A stretch of 64,000 nucleotides of DNA from Cyanoderma ruficeps (lineage: Eukaryota > Chordata > Aves > Passeriformes > Timaliidae). The position numbers and the translations under genes are program-made. Within the stretch, counting starts at the first letter, position 1; every line of letters begins with the position of its first letter. Positions 25,401-33,272 of this stretch are shown piece by piece. The stretch spans positions 983,100-1,047,099 of the forward strand of contig VZDJ01000046.1 of the NCBI GenBank assembly GCA_008694505.1, given 5' to 3'. The notes below the pieces were generated by a model. It saw only the letters and a list, made by a program, of their open reading frames with translations. It made no database searches and was not told the DNA's origin.

Positions 25401-26178
25401 GTCCAATATCTAATCTAAAGTTCTTCTCTTTTAATTTAAAACTGTTCACCCTTGTCCTGCCACTACAAGCCCTTATCCAAAGTCCCTCTCCAGCTCTCTT
25501 GGAGCCCCTTTATGGACTGGAATGGGCTCTAAGGTCTCCCTGAAGGCTTCTCCAGGATGAACAATCCCAATTCCCCCAGCTTTTCCCCAAAGGAGACATG
25601 CTCCATCCCTTTGCTCACCTGGGTGGCCTCCTCTGGACTCGCTCCAACAGCTCCACATCTTCCTCATGCTGGGAGGCCCAGAGCTGCAGGCAGCTTCATG
25701 TTTTCAATTCTCTTCTCCTGGGGCAGGTTGAGTGCCAACTACCCCATCAGCTCGGATGCACCCTGTGAATTCCTGAGGACAGCCAGGAAGGGAAAGCTGA
25801 AGCTCACACGGTGCTACGCGGGCCTGTCCGGGGGAGCAGTGTCCTTCCTCCAGAGCACTCTGTGTGCAAACCCTTGGTAAGAGGCTGCCTGTCCTCCCAG
25901 CAGCACAGCTGGGGCTGACCCTGGGTATTGCCCCTTCTCTCCGTTTGCAAGGAGCAGCAAAATGGATCCCTGAGTGACCCCTCACCTTTGTCTGCCCTAG
26001 GGGAAGGCCGTCAGCCTCCGAGTGCCTTCAGAGCCCGTGGCTCCAGGAGACAGGGCTGGACAACAGGCAGCAGGCACTGGTCACCTTCCCCACCACCAAA
26101 CTGAGGAATTTCCTCCTGGAACGGGAAAAGAAGAGGGGCCTGCTGTGCTCCAAGTATGGCCTCATGATTGCACAGTGA
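919..26178 (+). CDS. OBSCN: Obscurin, 3' part (25 exons; Ig - kinase 1 - linker - Ig - FN3 - kinase 2)
   Basis: Obscurin is a giant sarcomeric protein that links myofibrils to the sarcoplasmic reticulum. The long isoform ends in two titin/MLCK-like kinase domains. Exons read here: 919-1042, 1357-1490, 1833-1945, 3195-3363, 4012-4093, 4584-4784, 5125-5185, 5836-5913, 6062-6234, 6790-6816, 7103-7255, 7991-8036, 8498-8575, 9418-13114, 13678-13800, 15558-15668, 16282-16449, 16871-16993, 19241-19411, 21347-21467, 22297-22536, 24487-24710, 25155-25230, 25727-25876 and 26001-26178. All junctions are GT-AG and the phases add up: 6821 nt, giving 2272 residues plus stop. Domain order and many segments match human obscurin as I remember it, for example [35 protein letters not shown] and [11 protein letters not shown]. 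The paralogue SPEG has a similar layout but fits these segments less well. The 5' part lies outside the window. Confidence 0.95.
1833..3363 (+). CDS. OBSCN: OBSCN Ig domain preceding kinase 1 (exons 1833-1945, 3195-3363)
   Basis: An I-set Ig domain split over two exons. The first half starts [12 protein letters not shown] and ends in TVLWFK, with the core Trp. The second half holds the [16 protein letters not shown] strand with the conserved D-x-G-x-Y-x-C signature and ends KAELVVRE. The intron between them carries a CR1 piece (2915-3075). The second exon's donor at 3364 is the first unit of a tandem array (see repeat 3358-3540). Confidence 0.93.
2915..3850 (-). mobile_element. CR1 LINE 3' fragments in OBSCN introns (2915-3075, about 3675-3850)
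   Basis: Both read, on the plus strand, the reverse complement of the CR1 3' end: an AATCACAGAA/AATGG start, then TTGGAAAG-ACCT, then GGCAGGGACACCTT or GGGATGGTGACTCCACC. They are therefore minus-strand insertions, 5'-truncated as usual for CR1. Confidence 0.85.
3358..3540 (+). repeat. Tandem array of seven 24-26 bp units starting on an OBSCN splice donor
   Basis: Units have the form GTGNAGGCAATGCCAC followed by CTCTCACCT. The first unit contains the last bases of the Ig exon and its GTAATG donor. Later units change GT to GC or GA at that place. Six CACCTG E-boxes fall at 3379, 3405, 3429, 3455, 3481 and 3505, with a CAGCTG at 3531. Confidence 0.85.
4012..8575 (+). CDS. OBSCN: OBSCN kinase domain 1 (9 exons)
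   Basis: A CAMK/titin-type Ser/Thr kinase fold. Exon 4012-4093 brings [15 protein letters not shown], and the glycine loop continues as GRGCFSFV in exon 4584-4784, which also holds the ATP lysine (CAAKFIPL) and the hinge (TLILILEL). Exon 5836-5913 ends in the catalytic loop HLDIK, continued as PLN in 6062-6234, which also carries DFGFAQ and the APE segment (SPEFVAPE). The usual HRD is HLD, so the Arg is missing but the catalytic Asp, Lys and Asn remain. Exons 6790-6816 (27 nt), 7103-7255, 7991-8036 and 8498-8575 complete the C lobe ([15 protein letters not shown]). By sequence it keeps every residue needed for phosphotransfer. A single N at 4800 lies in the intron just behind a donor. Confidence 0.95.
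5705..8155 (-). mobile_element. Short CR1 fragments in kinase-1 introns (5705-5760, 8099-8155)
   Basis: The first has ATCATAGAATGGTTTGG, the CR1 3' terminus in reverse. The second has AATCTAAACCTCCCTGG followed by the CCTCTTGTTCTGT tail of the same consensus. The second is preceded at 8058-8100 by an imperfect tandem repeat of ATTAGTCAAT. Confidence 0.7.
8576..9417. other. OBSCN intron before the giant exon
   Basis: No repeat or second gene recognised. An open frame extends from about 9280 into the exon, but it is intron up to the acceptor at 9416-9417. Confidence 0.6.
9418..13114 (+). CDS. OBSCN: OBSCN giant inter-kinase linker exon (1232 codons)
   Basis: One 3697-nt exon that is open throughout. 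It opens with [19 protein letters not shown], which completes the end of kinase 1, and closes with [14 protein letters not shown]. Both ends match obscurin, while the middle is low in complexity and rich in Ser, Glu, Pro and Ala. Recognisable islands are [20 protein letters not shown] followed by an acidic run (10186-10220), and [26 protein letters not shown] 45-bp in-frame tandem repeat lies at 10741-10920, and loose repeats with an SAV core run from about 11170 to 11620. The true start is the acceptor at 9416-9417; open frame upstream of it is intron. It appears longer than the mammalian linker, judged from memory. Confidence 0.93.
10741..10920 (+). repeat. OBSCN: In-frame 45-bp x 4 coding repeat in the OBSCN linker exon
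   Basis: Four head-to-tail units encode [15 protein letters not shown] with few changes. Each unit ends in CTCTGCTTTTCAG followed by GAGG. The length is a multiple of three, so copy number can change without breaking the frame. Confidence 0.95.
13678..13800 (+). CDS. OBSCN: OBSCN short linker exon before the second Ig
   Basis: A 123-nt exon flanked by CACAACAG and GTATTG. It reads [17 protein letters not shown], comparable to the human segment with LASFRLSGL. Phase 1 on both sides fits its neighbours exactly. Confidence 0.85.
14150..14482 (-). mobile_element. CR1 LINE fragment with internal duplication
   Basis: It begins ATCACAGAATCATTTAGTTGG and runs through GAGTCCAACCATTAACCC and CCAAGTGCCACA, the reverse complement of a CR1 3' end. 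At 14391-14482 a segment of about 48 bp (GATCCCCTCATCCTTGAAAT...) is present twice in tandem. The rest of this intron (13801-15557) shows no further recognisable feature. Confidence 0.8.
15558..16449 (+). CDS. OBSCN: OBSCN Ig domain between linker and FN3 (exons 15558-15668, 16282-16449)
   Basis: The second I-set Ig of this window. The first half begins [10 protein letters not shown] and contains the VTLSC cysteine and INWFR. The second half contains [20 protein letters not shown] and the signature [12 protein letters not shown]. The intron between the halves is largely filled by an antisense LTR (15784-16265) that ends about 20 bp before the acceptor. Confidence 0.93.
15784..16265 (-). mobile_element. 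Solo LTR copy A, antisense in an OBSCN intron
   Basis: The plus strand starts TGTGATGAGCCCCGTGAAG and runs parallel to the copy at 22927-23452 (shared GATGTATCAA, TTGTAAAGCAAA, AGAGACC and TTCTGGCG). Read on the minus strand it would end in CTCATCACA, consistent with an LTR CA end, and ATTAAA lies near that end. No internal retroviral region was seen, so it is a solo or truncated LTR. The far end is hard to place because it merges with the acceptor of exon 16282. Confidence 0.7.
16680..16785. repeat. AT-rich microsatellite
   Basis: TATATATG and ATATATAT runs at about 16725-16780 in the intron before the FN3 exon. Confidence 0.8.
16871..19411 (+). CDS. OBSCN: OBSCN fibronectin type III domain (exons 16871-16993, 19241-19411)
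   Basis: The first exon reads [18 protein letters not shown] with the FN3 core Trp and then YTVQCKTE. The second reads [20 protein letters not shown], the F-strand Tyr and the G-strand PYSxPS typical of FN3. The 2.2-kb intron holds a CR1, a CAAA/CA microsatellite and an 8-N gap. Confidence 0.93.
17548..17830 (-). mobile_element. CR1 LINE fragment
   Basis: ATCATGGAATGGTTTGGG then TTGGAAGGGACTTTAAAA, GGCAGGGACACCTCCCAC, CCAACCTGGCCTTGGACAC and TTCCTGACATCTAATCTAA: a minus-strand CR1 3' end of good length. Confidence 0.9.
18001..18058. repeat. (CAAA)n(CA)n compound microsatellite
   Basis: About ten AAAC units followed by about eight CA units, in the FN3 intron. Confidence 0.95.
20575..21130 (-). 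mobile_element. Probable LTR fragment, antisense in an OBSCN intron
   Basis: AAAGTCCTTTATTGCATCG (20615-20633) gives an AATAAA on the minus strand (20622-20627). It is followed by sequence that is not CR1 and is typical of an LTR U3 region (CTTTATTCTATTCTTAGCC, AGGCTTAAATACAAATTTT). Boundaries are estimates; no open frame. Confidence 0.5.
21347..21467 (+). CDS. OBSCN: OBSCN linker exon before kinase 2
   Basis: A 121-nt exon. It is acidic and Pro-rich ([19 protein letters not shown]) and ends in [10 protein letters not shown], matching the human TFAFQTQIQR that leads into the kinase-2 glycine loop. Confidence 0.92.
21545..21915 (+). mobile_element. CR1 LINE fragment, plus strand, with an opposite-strand CR1 tail
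   Basis: It reads in CR1 sense: CCTGAAGGAAGCCTACAAG, then GGACAAAGGGATGGATTCAA, GGTTTAGATTTGATATTAGG, GGTTGTCCAGAGAAGC and CCTGGAAGTGCTCAAGGCC, stopping near 21820. From about 21833 to 21915 the sequence has the reverse sense (CCCCCCTTGTCCTGTCAC), so two copies meet head to head. Confidence 0.85.
22297..26178 (+). CDS. OBSCN: OBSCN kinase domain 2 and C terminus (5 exons)
   Basis: Exon 22297-22536 carries the glycine loop ([10 protein letters not shown]), the ATP lysine (LAAKIIPY) and the alpha-C region. Exon 24487-24710 carries the catalytic loop HLDLRSEN and LLDFGNAQ. Here HRD is HLD and the loop lysine is Arg, while Asp, Asn and DFG are present. Exon 25155-25230 gives APELL and [12 protein letters not shown], 25727-25876 gives [11 protein letters not shown], and 26001-26178 gives the tail [18 protein letters not shown] and the TGA stop. 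Phases join without conflict. A CR1 copy runs to within about 20 bp of the acceptor at 25725. Confidence 0.95.
22600..22920 (-). mobile_element. LTR fragment, antisense in the first kinase-2 intron
   Basis: On the minus strand a TATAAA (22714-22719) stands just before an AATAAA (22694-22699), the compact promoter-to-poly(A) layout of a retroviral LTR. It directly adjoins the LTR at 22927. Confidence 0.6.
22927..23452 (-). mobile_element. Solo LTR copy B, antisense in the first kinase-2 intron
   Basis: A near-complete copy of 526 bp. The left end TGTAATGAG is an imperfect inverted repeat of the right end GTCATTACA, giving TG...CA termini. It is the same family as 15784-16265. The flanks CAGGG and CACAG are not an exact target-site duplication, so it may be nested in another element or old. 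Confidence 0.75.
23745..24200 (-). mobile_element. LTR, antisense in the first kinase-2 intron
   Basis: The minus strand has AATAAA (23766-23771) and TATAAA (23866-23871), with TGTGGTAGGTCCCACAAGG upstream (23945-23962). This is a second LTR family in the same intron. Boundaries are estimates. Confidence 0.6.
25345..25710 (-). mobile_element. CR1 LINE fragment abutting the OBSCN exon at 25727
   Basis: GGGCAACCTGTGCCAGGGCC, GAATTTCTGTCCAATATC, CACCCTTGTCCTGCCACTAC, GGTCTCCCTGAAGGCTTCTC and CCTCTGGACTCGCTCCAAC: the reverse complement of a longer CR1 3' part. It ends in the CTGCAGGCAGC sequence just before the splice acceptor. Confidence 0.9.
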
Positions 26179-27445
26179 CGTGGATGTGGTGACAGACAGG
26201 AATTGCCTCCTTGTGCCCTCCTGCACTGAGTGTTTGGTTCCAAATCCTCCTGCCAAGCCGTGGTGCAGCAGCTGAGCTGGGGGAGCTGCTCTCTGCCCAA
26301 CCCCTCTGTGTTTTGTCGCTGTGTCCTCCCTGCCAGGGGCTGTTTCTGTGTATGTGTGACTCGTGGGGGGAACTGGGACACAGGACAGTGAAGGCAGCAA
26401 ACCCAACAGTGACCTTGTAATGTGCAGATTTTGTACCATTAAGACACTTTGAAGCTGAGCCGCTCTTCCCTGGGGTGCAGGGACACATCTACCTGGAGAT
26501 GTGGCAGCAATGTCCCTGGCAAAGGCTGAGTGTTTTAATTCTTTTTAAAAAATCCTGGAATGTCACGTTCCTCTTTGACCTTCAAACCCTGCTTTCCTCT
26601 GCAAAGGATGGTGTTGGCTGTGTCATTGCTTTGTACTCGTAACTTCAGTGTTCCTTTGAGTTTCTCTGCAGTGATTGATGTATCCCTCAATTTTCCATAT
26701 GAGCAGCAGTAAGAGGAGGCTTTCTCAGAGCTGTGTCTGGCTGTGTTTAGAGGAAGGAGAACAGGAAAACAGTTCCTAATGCGTCACAGTTCAATACTAA
26801 AAGTGAGGCCATTTATCCAGGAATGCTCTTTTCCAATGAGTTTAACCCCATATTGTTCCAAAGCTGAAAGATGGAGCATTGTGACTCCTTCCCTTGCTGA
26901 GCATGCAGAGCAGGAATTGTGACTGAGAGCAGAGGAGCTTTCCCTGTGCTGTGCACCAACTCAATAGACTGTAAAATTTGGGATGTTGAAGTGATATTAT
27001 CTTCACTGTGTGCTACAGGAGAGAAACCCAGGGCCAGTCTGGCTTAGGGCCAGACTCTGTGCTCAGTTCTCTGGGAGGAGAGTTACACCAGACAGACACT
27101 GCAATGAGGGCTGCCCCCCAGGAAACCTTTCAAGACTCTGGATCCTGTCCAATTTAACTTCTTTCACAAACACAGTCAGGTTTTTGTTGGAACAGGCTGG
27201 TTCTTTGCTCTTGCTGGTGCACTTTGGGATGGAAAGCTCGGTGCCAGGGAAAAACCTATCTAAACATAAAACTTCATCGTAGATTAACTCACTTGGAGCT
27301 TTCATACTCTTCCATATATGACTTCTTTTCTTTTCTGCTTCTCACAACTGCATGCATTTGAGCATGTCTGAGCTCTTTTATAGACTCAACACTGTTTGGT
27401 TAAATAAACCATTCTGACGAGCAAATAAAGCCCAATTTCTCTGCT
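26179..27445 (+). other. OBSCN: OBSCN 3' UTR with two polyadenylation signals
   Basis: Non-coding sequence after the TGA. AATAAA occurs at 27403-27408 and again at 27424-27429, so cleavage is likely near 27425-27450. No other gene is seen in this stretch. Confidence 0.7.
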
Positions 27446-29137
27446 GAATCGTTGTTGTTATTTTCACATCCCTTCCCCAATCCCAATCCACATTTGTGCA
27501 GCACACGTCCCTCACCCCTCAGCTCTGACCTGGGCTCTTTGTGATAATTAGTACACACTGTCTATTAGCTGGAACCACTTCCATGCAAGACATCCACATG
27601 AAAAATCCCCTTCCTGAAGTTTTGGAAGAAGGACATCATTTGGTCAGGGACGTGATGATGGCTCTGAGCTGCCCAGCCACCCCAAGGCATCCCTGGGCAT
27701 GGTTTAGAGCTTGCACTGACCAGAATGTGAGGAGAGCTTCAGAGGAGTGAACCCATGGGTGACAAAAAAATAGGTGAGAGGTGTAGATGGAGCATGGAAG
27801 GAGTGAAGAGGTGCTGGAATTGCTAATGGAAATATCAGCTGTCACAGTCAAGGCTTACAGGTAGGTTTTTTTTTCCCTTGGTTCTGCCACAACTGCTTGA
27901 TAGTTTCTGCCTGAATTTTCACCACCATCATGAGGTTGGGGCTAATGACCAGTCTGCCAGGCTGGAATAGTTCGCCCTTGACATGCAGTTACATCACCCT
28001 GCCCTTTGCAGAACAAAGCAGAATCTGGATCTGACGTTTGGACACGTGTGAAAATGTTTGAGTTTCATTCCTCGACCACAAATAATCGCCAAAGCTCAAG
28101 GTTAGTGTCAGCATTAAAATCAATCCACTGTTCTCCAGTCAGGAGAGGCTTGGATTTAACTTCTGTATGGAAGTGGTGAGGGCCCTAATTGTTGAAGGGT
28201 AATAAGGCACAGCAGAACTTGTTGAGCAAAGTTTTATCCTGCACTGATCCAGCAGACAAAACATATGTTTGAGGGCTAGACATAGCCCATGAGGGACTGA
28301 GGTTGCTCTGTTTGGAGGCCTCATCACATACAAGAAGGGAACCATAACCAAGACAATTTGAAAACCCCAAGGAAATTCTTATAGTTCTGGAGAGGATATT
28401 TGCTGTTCTCCGACCTTTCAGGGGTTTACCACAAGCTGATGCCATCCTGCCAATGACACTTCATGTGGAAAATAAATCATTAGGTGCAGGGTGTGACCAG
28501 TCAAGTCTATGGACCAGTCACCTATTTGCACCCAACCAGCCCTTTTCACCCCCTTACATCTCAATTTTCCTCCCCAAATCACCCAAATCCCTCCTTTATC
28601 CTCCTTTGGTGCCTCCCCCAAACACTCTATTATTACAAGTCCTGTGCAATCCCAAATGCTTTTCCCCTGCACACCACAGGATGTCTGCCCTGCCTTAATA
28701 CAATCCCCTTTATCCCAGGGAGTGATGCAGGGAGCAGTTCCCATGACACATCTCCATGGGAGGCATGCTGGGACCGTGGGGCTGATGCTCTGCTGGGGCG
28801 ACTCTGGGAGTAACCTTGTTCCTTGGAAGCCCTGAATTTGGGTTCCCACCTGTCAATCTGACCCTGTGCTCCTCTTGGCTTTCAGTGGGGCTGATGGCCC
28901 CTGGATGGGGCTGGGGGCAGTCTGGCAGGGCACGTTTTGTCTCTCAGTGCAGATTAACTTCTATCCCATAACCAACATAACAACACAGCAGCAGCACATG
29001 AAGAAGAGATAAAAACAAAAGCCATGATTAACATTAAGCAAACAAGATCATATCAGTGCTGCACGGATCTGATAACCACAGAATCTATCTGTCCCATAGG
29101 TGACACAGAACAGACAACATCACCTGGACTCCCCAAA
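27446..29137. other. OBSCN-CYP8B1 intergenic region, with an unidentified minus-strand ORF tract
   Basis: The spacer between two convergent genes. On the minus strand, overlapping open stretches (28849-28418, then 28445-28185) make a Gly/Trp-rich sequence (GGIWVIWGGKLRCKG). I do not recognise it. A decayed retroelement fragment is possible, but there is no start context, splice structure or family motif to support a gene. No poly(A) signal for CYP8B1 was found. Confidence 0.4.
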
Positions 29138-30667
29138 TTAAAAGCGTGGCCGGTATCTGAACCGAACATCGTGGACAGGATGCACTGTCCCAAATCCCCA
29201 GCGTCTGGTGTCTATGGCTGGGATCTCCTCCTCCTCATTGACCAGCTCCAGCTCAAAGTGACTCAGCATCAAGAACACAAACAGTTTCATTTCAGCAGTA
29301 GCAAAGAACCGCCCGGGACAGGTGGAAACTCCTGCCCCCCAAGGCATGTTGACAAATTTCAGTTTCTTCCCATTTCTGTAGAAATCTTTCCTGGTGCCGT
29401 CTGGGTTTATGAAACGGTCGTACTTAAATTTGTGAGGCTCCTCGTGGATTTCTGGGTTCATCTGCACGGAGATGTGTGGGAACAGAGCCACCCTGTCCCC
29501 CCTGCGGAGGGTGAACTCTGTCCCACTGCTTGTCCTCAGGCTGGTGTCCTCAAGGACAGCTCTGACCAACAATGGGGCCGCCACCAGCCTCAGGGTCTCC
29601 TCCAGGGCACTGTCCAGCAGAGGAGTCTGGTCCAGCATGTCCCTAGTGACAGTAACTGGAGGGCTCCCTGCCTTTACTTCCTGCCCACTCTCCCTCGAGA
29701 CTTTATCCACCTCATCTCTCACAGCCTTCAGGGCCTCTGGATGTTTCAGCAGATACAAGAGGAGCCAGAAGGCAGTTGAGCCCGTGTTGCCTTGGGATGC
29801 CCAGAGGAGCATGAACATGAAACGGTCCCGCATGTACTCGGGGACACCGTTTTCTGTCAGAAGCTGGACTTGATCACTCAGCCAGCCACTGATATTGTCC
29901 TTCTGGCAGACCTTCTTCATAGACAGCATGTTCCAGAAGTGTCTCTTCAGCCGCTCAGCTTCTCTTTTGTCCTTGGGAGGCAACAGAGCAAAGGCCAGCT
30001 GAGGGAAGAGGCGGTCGTACTTCCGAAACTCCTGGAAGAGCTGGTTGGAGTGGAGGCGATCCTGCTCTTCAGCTTCCTCCTTGTTCCCTGCCCCTCGGGG
30101 TGGCTCGGTGCCGTACAGAGCCAGATACCCGGCTCTGAAGACGATGTTGTAGCAGTAATGGAAGAGGTTTTCCTCCTGCCACACTCTCTTCTCTCCTGAG
30201 CTCAGGTTGAAAAGCAGCAGCATCCGAAAGCTCTCCATGGTGGATTGTATGAGGACAGTGAGGCCATCTCCCATCAGGTGCTTTACGCTTGATGTGTGAA
30301 CTATTGCACGAGTGGCTTCGATGGGCTTGTAGCCAAAAACACGGAAGACCAGCTGAGTTGCATTAGTCCTAAAGTCCAGTTTAGATCTCGATTCCTTCAC
30401 TATGCTGCCAAAGCAGAAGGGATCCATCACAAAGGTGAAGTAGTTGCCACCGATCAGCACCGTGAAAACATCCCCATGTTTCCTGTGCATCCTTTTGAGA
30501 AACTCTGAGCTGTCCTTTCTGAACTCCAGCAGATAACCCAGCCAGGGAATGGTACCCTTGTCCAGGGGCGGCTCATTGGGTCTCCGTCTCCGAAACACAC
30601 CCAGGACATAGAGCCCACCCAGCAGCGATGACACCAAGGCACAGAGGAGAATCACCCAGAGCACCAT
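29138..30667 (-). CDS. CYP8B1: Sterol 12-alpha-hydroxylase (cytochrome P450 8B1), intronless
   Basis: A microsomal P450 that hydroxylates the sterol nucleus at C12 in bile-acid synthesis and so sets the proportion of cholic acid. A single 509-residue open frame, close to the roughly 500 of other vertebrates; the gene is also intronless in mammals. Visible parts: an N-terminal membrane anchor (residues 1-24) followed by a basic stop-transfer RRRR; the proline hinge around PPLDKGTIPWLGYLLEF; the I helix LLWASQGNTGS, where the common AGxDT is QGNT as in the CYP7/8 group; ExxR as EETLR; KYDRFINPDG; and the haem loop WGAGVSTCPGRFF with the ligand Cys at about residue 450 (codon 29318-29320). The ATG at 30665-30667 lies about 60 bp from a TATA-like box. 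It is convergent with OBSCN and parallel to ACKR2. No frame damage is seen, so it looks functional. Confidence 0.96.
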   Translation of the reverse strand: MVLWVILLCALVSSLLGGLYVLGVFRRRRPNEPPLDKGTIPWLGYLLEFRKDSSEFLKRMHRKHGDVFTVLIGGNYFTFVMDPFCFGSIVKESRSKLDFRTNATQLVFRVFGYKPIEATRAIVHTSSVKHLMGDGLTVLIQSTMESFRMLLLFNLSSGEKRVWQEENLFHYCYNIVFRAGYLALYGTEPPRGAGNKEEAEEQDRLHSNQLFQEFRKYDRLFPQLAFALLPPKDKREAERLKRHFWNMLSMKKVCQKDNISGWLSDQVQLLTENGVPEYMRDRFMFMLLWASQGNTGSTAFWLLLYLLKHPEALKAVRDEVDKVSRESGQEVKAGSPPVTVTRDMLDQTPLLDSALEETLRLVAAPLLVRAVLEDTSLRTSSGTEFTLRRGDRVALFPHISVQMNPEIHEEPHKFKYDRFINPDGTRKDFYRNGKKLKFVNMPWGAGVSTCPGRFFATAEMKLFVFLMLSHFELELVNEEEEIPAIDTRRWGFGTVHPVHDVRFRYRPRF

Positions 30668-30725
30668 GAGAGCTCTGTGCCCGTCCTGGAGCTGGCACTA
30701 GAGACAGGCTGGGGAGGGAATGTGC

Positions 30726-30734
30726 ATTTTATCC
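30726..30734 (-). promoter_or_regulatory. TATA-like box of CYP8B1
   Basis: Minus strand GGATAAAAT, about 60 bp upstream of the ATG. The spacing suits a short unspliced 5' leader for an intronless, tissue-restricted gene. Confidence 0.5.
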
Positions 30735-33198
30735 TCACCCAGCAGCTGACAGGCAAAGGCAGAGCCGACAACATCTGTCCTCATTGGCTGTGAGTGTTTG
30801 TCTTGCCCCTGCAGTGTGCTCCAGAGTGAACTTGTCCCTGGATGAACAGAGATTTTTAAGGTGGAAGGTATGTTGGAATCCCACAGGAGTATCCATGTTG
30901 TGTTAGGGGGATGGGTTTTGGCATGAGGCAAACTCCCTTCTCTAGGCTGCACGGAGCTCAGCTTTTGTAAGGAAAGTGTTCAGAGAATCCCACTCTGCGA
31001 TTTCTGTCTTTAAGACCAGGCTATGAACTTCCACTGAAAAAAATGAAACCAAGACACTGGAAAGGAGCACAGGACAGAGGGAAGGGGTCACAGCTGAAGT
31101 GATTTGGTCTCCAAAGCCAAGAGAAGGGAAAGTCTCTGACATTTTCATGTTCTCCACAGCACATGGTGTCCCAGGAGTGCTTTGCAAGTGCTACTGCTCT
31201 GTCTGAGTGCACAGCAAAGCAGCTGAGCTGCCCCACGAGTGAGGAGAGCTTGAGTCCCTGCATTTGCTTGGCACCAGAGGAGCCCAGAGTCTCCAAATGT
31301 CCCACCCATCCCCTGGCTGGGGAGCAGTGCCCATAGTGACCACAGCACTTCTGCTTCACCCACTCTCCCTTCTGCTTCTTGAACTTCCCTGTTACCTCTC
31401 TCCAGATGGGGTTTGGGGACAACGTGAGGGGCCCTGTGTCCCACCTGGAACTGCTCCTCTGGGTGCTGCCACCCTGATCTACCCAGACTGTCACCATAGC
31501 CTGTCCCAGCCGCTGGTGCTTGGACCTCTTCTCATGCAGGATGGAGAGTGACATTAACTCCCCTCTATTTCCTCACCTTTGCTCTTCCCCAGAGCATCCC
31601 ATCATAAGTTTACCACAGTCCCTAGAGCCTTCCTCTGTCTGGGATCACAATCTTCATCTTCTTTTTAGCTCCCCAGCTGCTGTCCCTTTTCCATGTTCCC
31701 TCAAGTGACCTGACCCGGGGAGTGAAGGTCACATCATAGCATCAGATAAATATTTCTTCTGGCTTTGTTTTTTTTAAGGAAAGCTCCCGACCTAACCATT
31801 CAGGGAAAAAAACACTCTAGCAATGTTGGGAAGAAAAATAACAGCCATGATCAACTCAAAGCTCTTCTCAGTCCTGTAACTTTACGTAGTAATAAAATAA
31901 AGGTGATGAGTGCTTTATCTCTAAATTAATAATTTTATTTGTACAACTCTAGGCAACTTCCAGACTTAATAGGTTTTCAGGATGGAAAGGGACCATTTAA
32001 GGTTCAGGAGCATTTGGGGTGGATAGTGTCTTTAAATAAAAGTCAGCAAACTCAGAACCTTGAACTTCAAAGCTGCACTGGGTAATTAGGATTGACCATC
32101 AGCTCTCTGTGCTCTTCTGTTCGGGCCATGCTCTCATTCTGTGGTGTTTCAAAGCCAATATTTATTTCATAGGTGGTATCCAGGGATCTTTTTTATCTTG
32201 TCAAACCTGATCTTGGAAGGCAAATACCTCCACCACTGTTCTGCTGAGCTCACTTTTTATCTCTTTCTCATTGATTGTTACTGGTTTGAACTTTGCCCTG
32301 ATCAAACTGGTCTCAAATTGGCTGATGATAGAACTGACCTCTAGCCAAGGCTCTGTCCCTTGGTGAGTCACAGTTCCCTGTTGCAATAGGACACGAAATA
32401 AAGATGCTTGACTCCAGTCAGTAGACATCAGAAGGTTTATTTACAATCCATTCAGCCCTTTTATAGCATTCTTTGCTAAGAAGACACGTTACTGATCCAC
32501 AGGACTGACACCTCTCCCATTGACTCGGTAACAGAAATAGCAAACAACACCTGTTATGGGAAAGGAATATTGTTTGCACAAGGTTGTTTTGGGAAAAAGA
32601 AACCTGTTGAAAAGTTTCCCTTGGGAAGAGCTAGCAATCCTCAGTCTCAGAAAATATCGGGTCTACAGTTCCCTGCCCAACAGGTCTGATTGTGGCACAG
32701 CTCATAACCACAGAGAACATCTCAGCTTAAAGGTGTCCAGTCCTTCCTGTAGAACACGAGATTATCCCAGTTAAATCACCTGGCAGATGGTAAGGTCCAG
32801 GAGAAGCAAAGCCATCCTCTGGCAGTGTTTCTGGCCTATGGATGAGCATGGAAATCCATTCCGCAGCACATACCAGGGAGGAGGAAAATCTCTTCTCAAG
32901 GTTCAGTTTGCATTTTTTAAGGCACAACATTGAGAAATCTGCTACTTTATTTGCTACTGCCTCACATACTCCAGATGGGAACTGGGCTTCTTCCACTAGA
33001 TCCAGGACAATCCTTTCATAATAATTCCACCTGCAACAGAAACAGATCCCACATGTACTTTTCCAATCCCAATATGGAAAGTCCTCATCCCAAGGTTGTT
33101 GCTAGGATGAACTATCTGGTTACACAGTGGTGTGGGCTCACACCAACTCCATCATGGGCAGGACCAGTAAAATGCAGTACAGAGGGCACACACATAAT
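30735..33198. other. CYP8B1-ACKR2 intergenic region
   Basis: It should contain the CYP8B1 upstream control region and the ACKR2 3' UTR. Apart from the LTR at 32345-32760 I recognise nothing. The open stretches on the minus strand (31021-31554) lack any family signature. Confidence 0.5.
32345..32760 (-). mobile_element. LTR fragment between CYP8B1 and ACKR2
   Basis: Minus strand TATAAA (32460-32465) and AATAAA (32436-32441) are 19 bp apart, and the sequence between them is LTR-like. There is no adjoining internal retroviral region. It is transcriptionally parallel to both neighbouring genes. Confidence 0.6.
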
Positions 33199-33269
33199 GC
33201 GAATAATGTAAATAATGTAAATAATGTAAATAATGTAAATAATGTAAATAATGTAAATAATGTAAATAT
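33199..33269. repeat. 9-bp tandem repeat next to the ACKR2 stop codon
   Basis: About seven units of AATAATGTA in a row, ending only a few bases before the TAA of ACKR2 (33273-33275). It would be the first part of the ACKR2 3' UTR. Confidence 0.95.
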
Positions 33270-33272
33270 TTA

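Noticed and set aside
919..26178. SPEG as the identity of the two-kinase gene
   Set aside because: SPEG has a similar Ig-kinase-Ig-FN3-kinase layout, but the segments around kinase 1, the linker ends and kinase 2 match obscurin as I remember it, including [20 protein letters not shown] and [11 protein letters not shown].
29024..29779. 251-residue plus-strand frame opposite CYP8B1
   Set aside because: Antisense shadow of the CYP8B1 coding frame.
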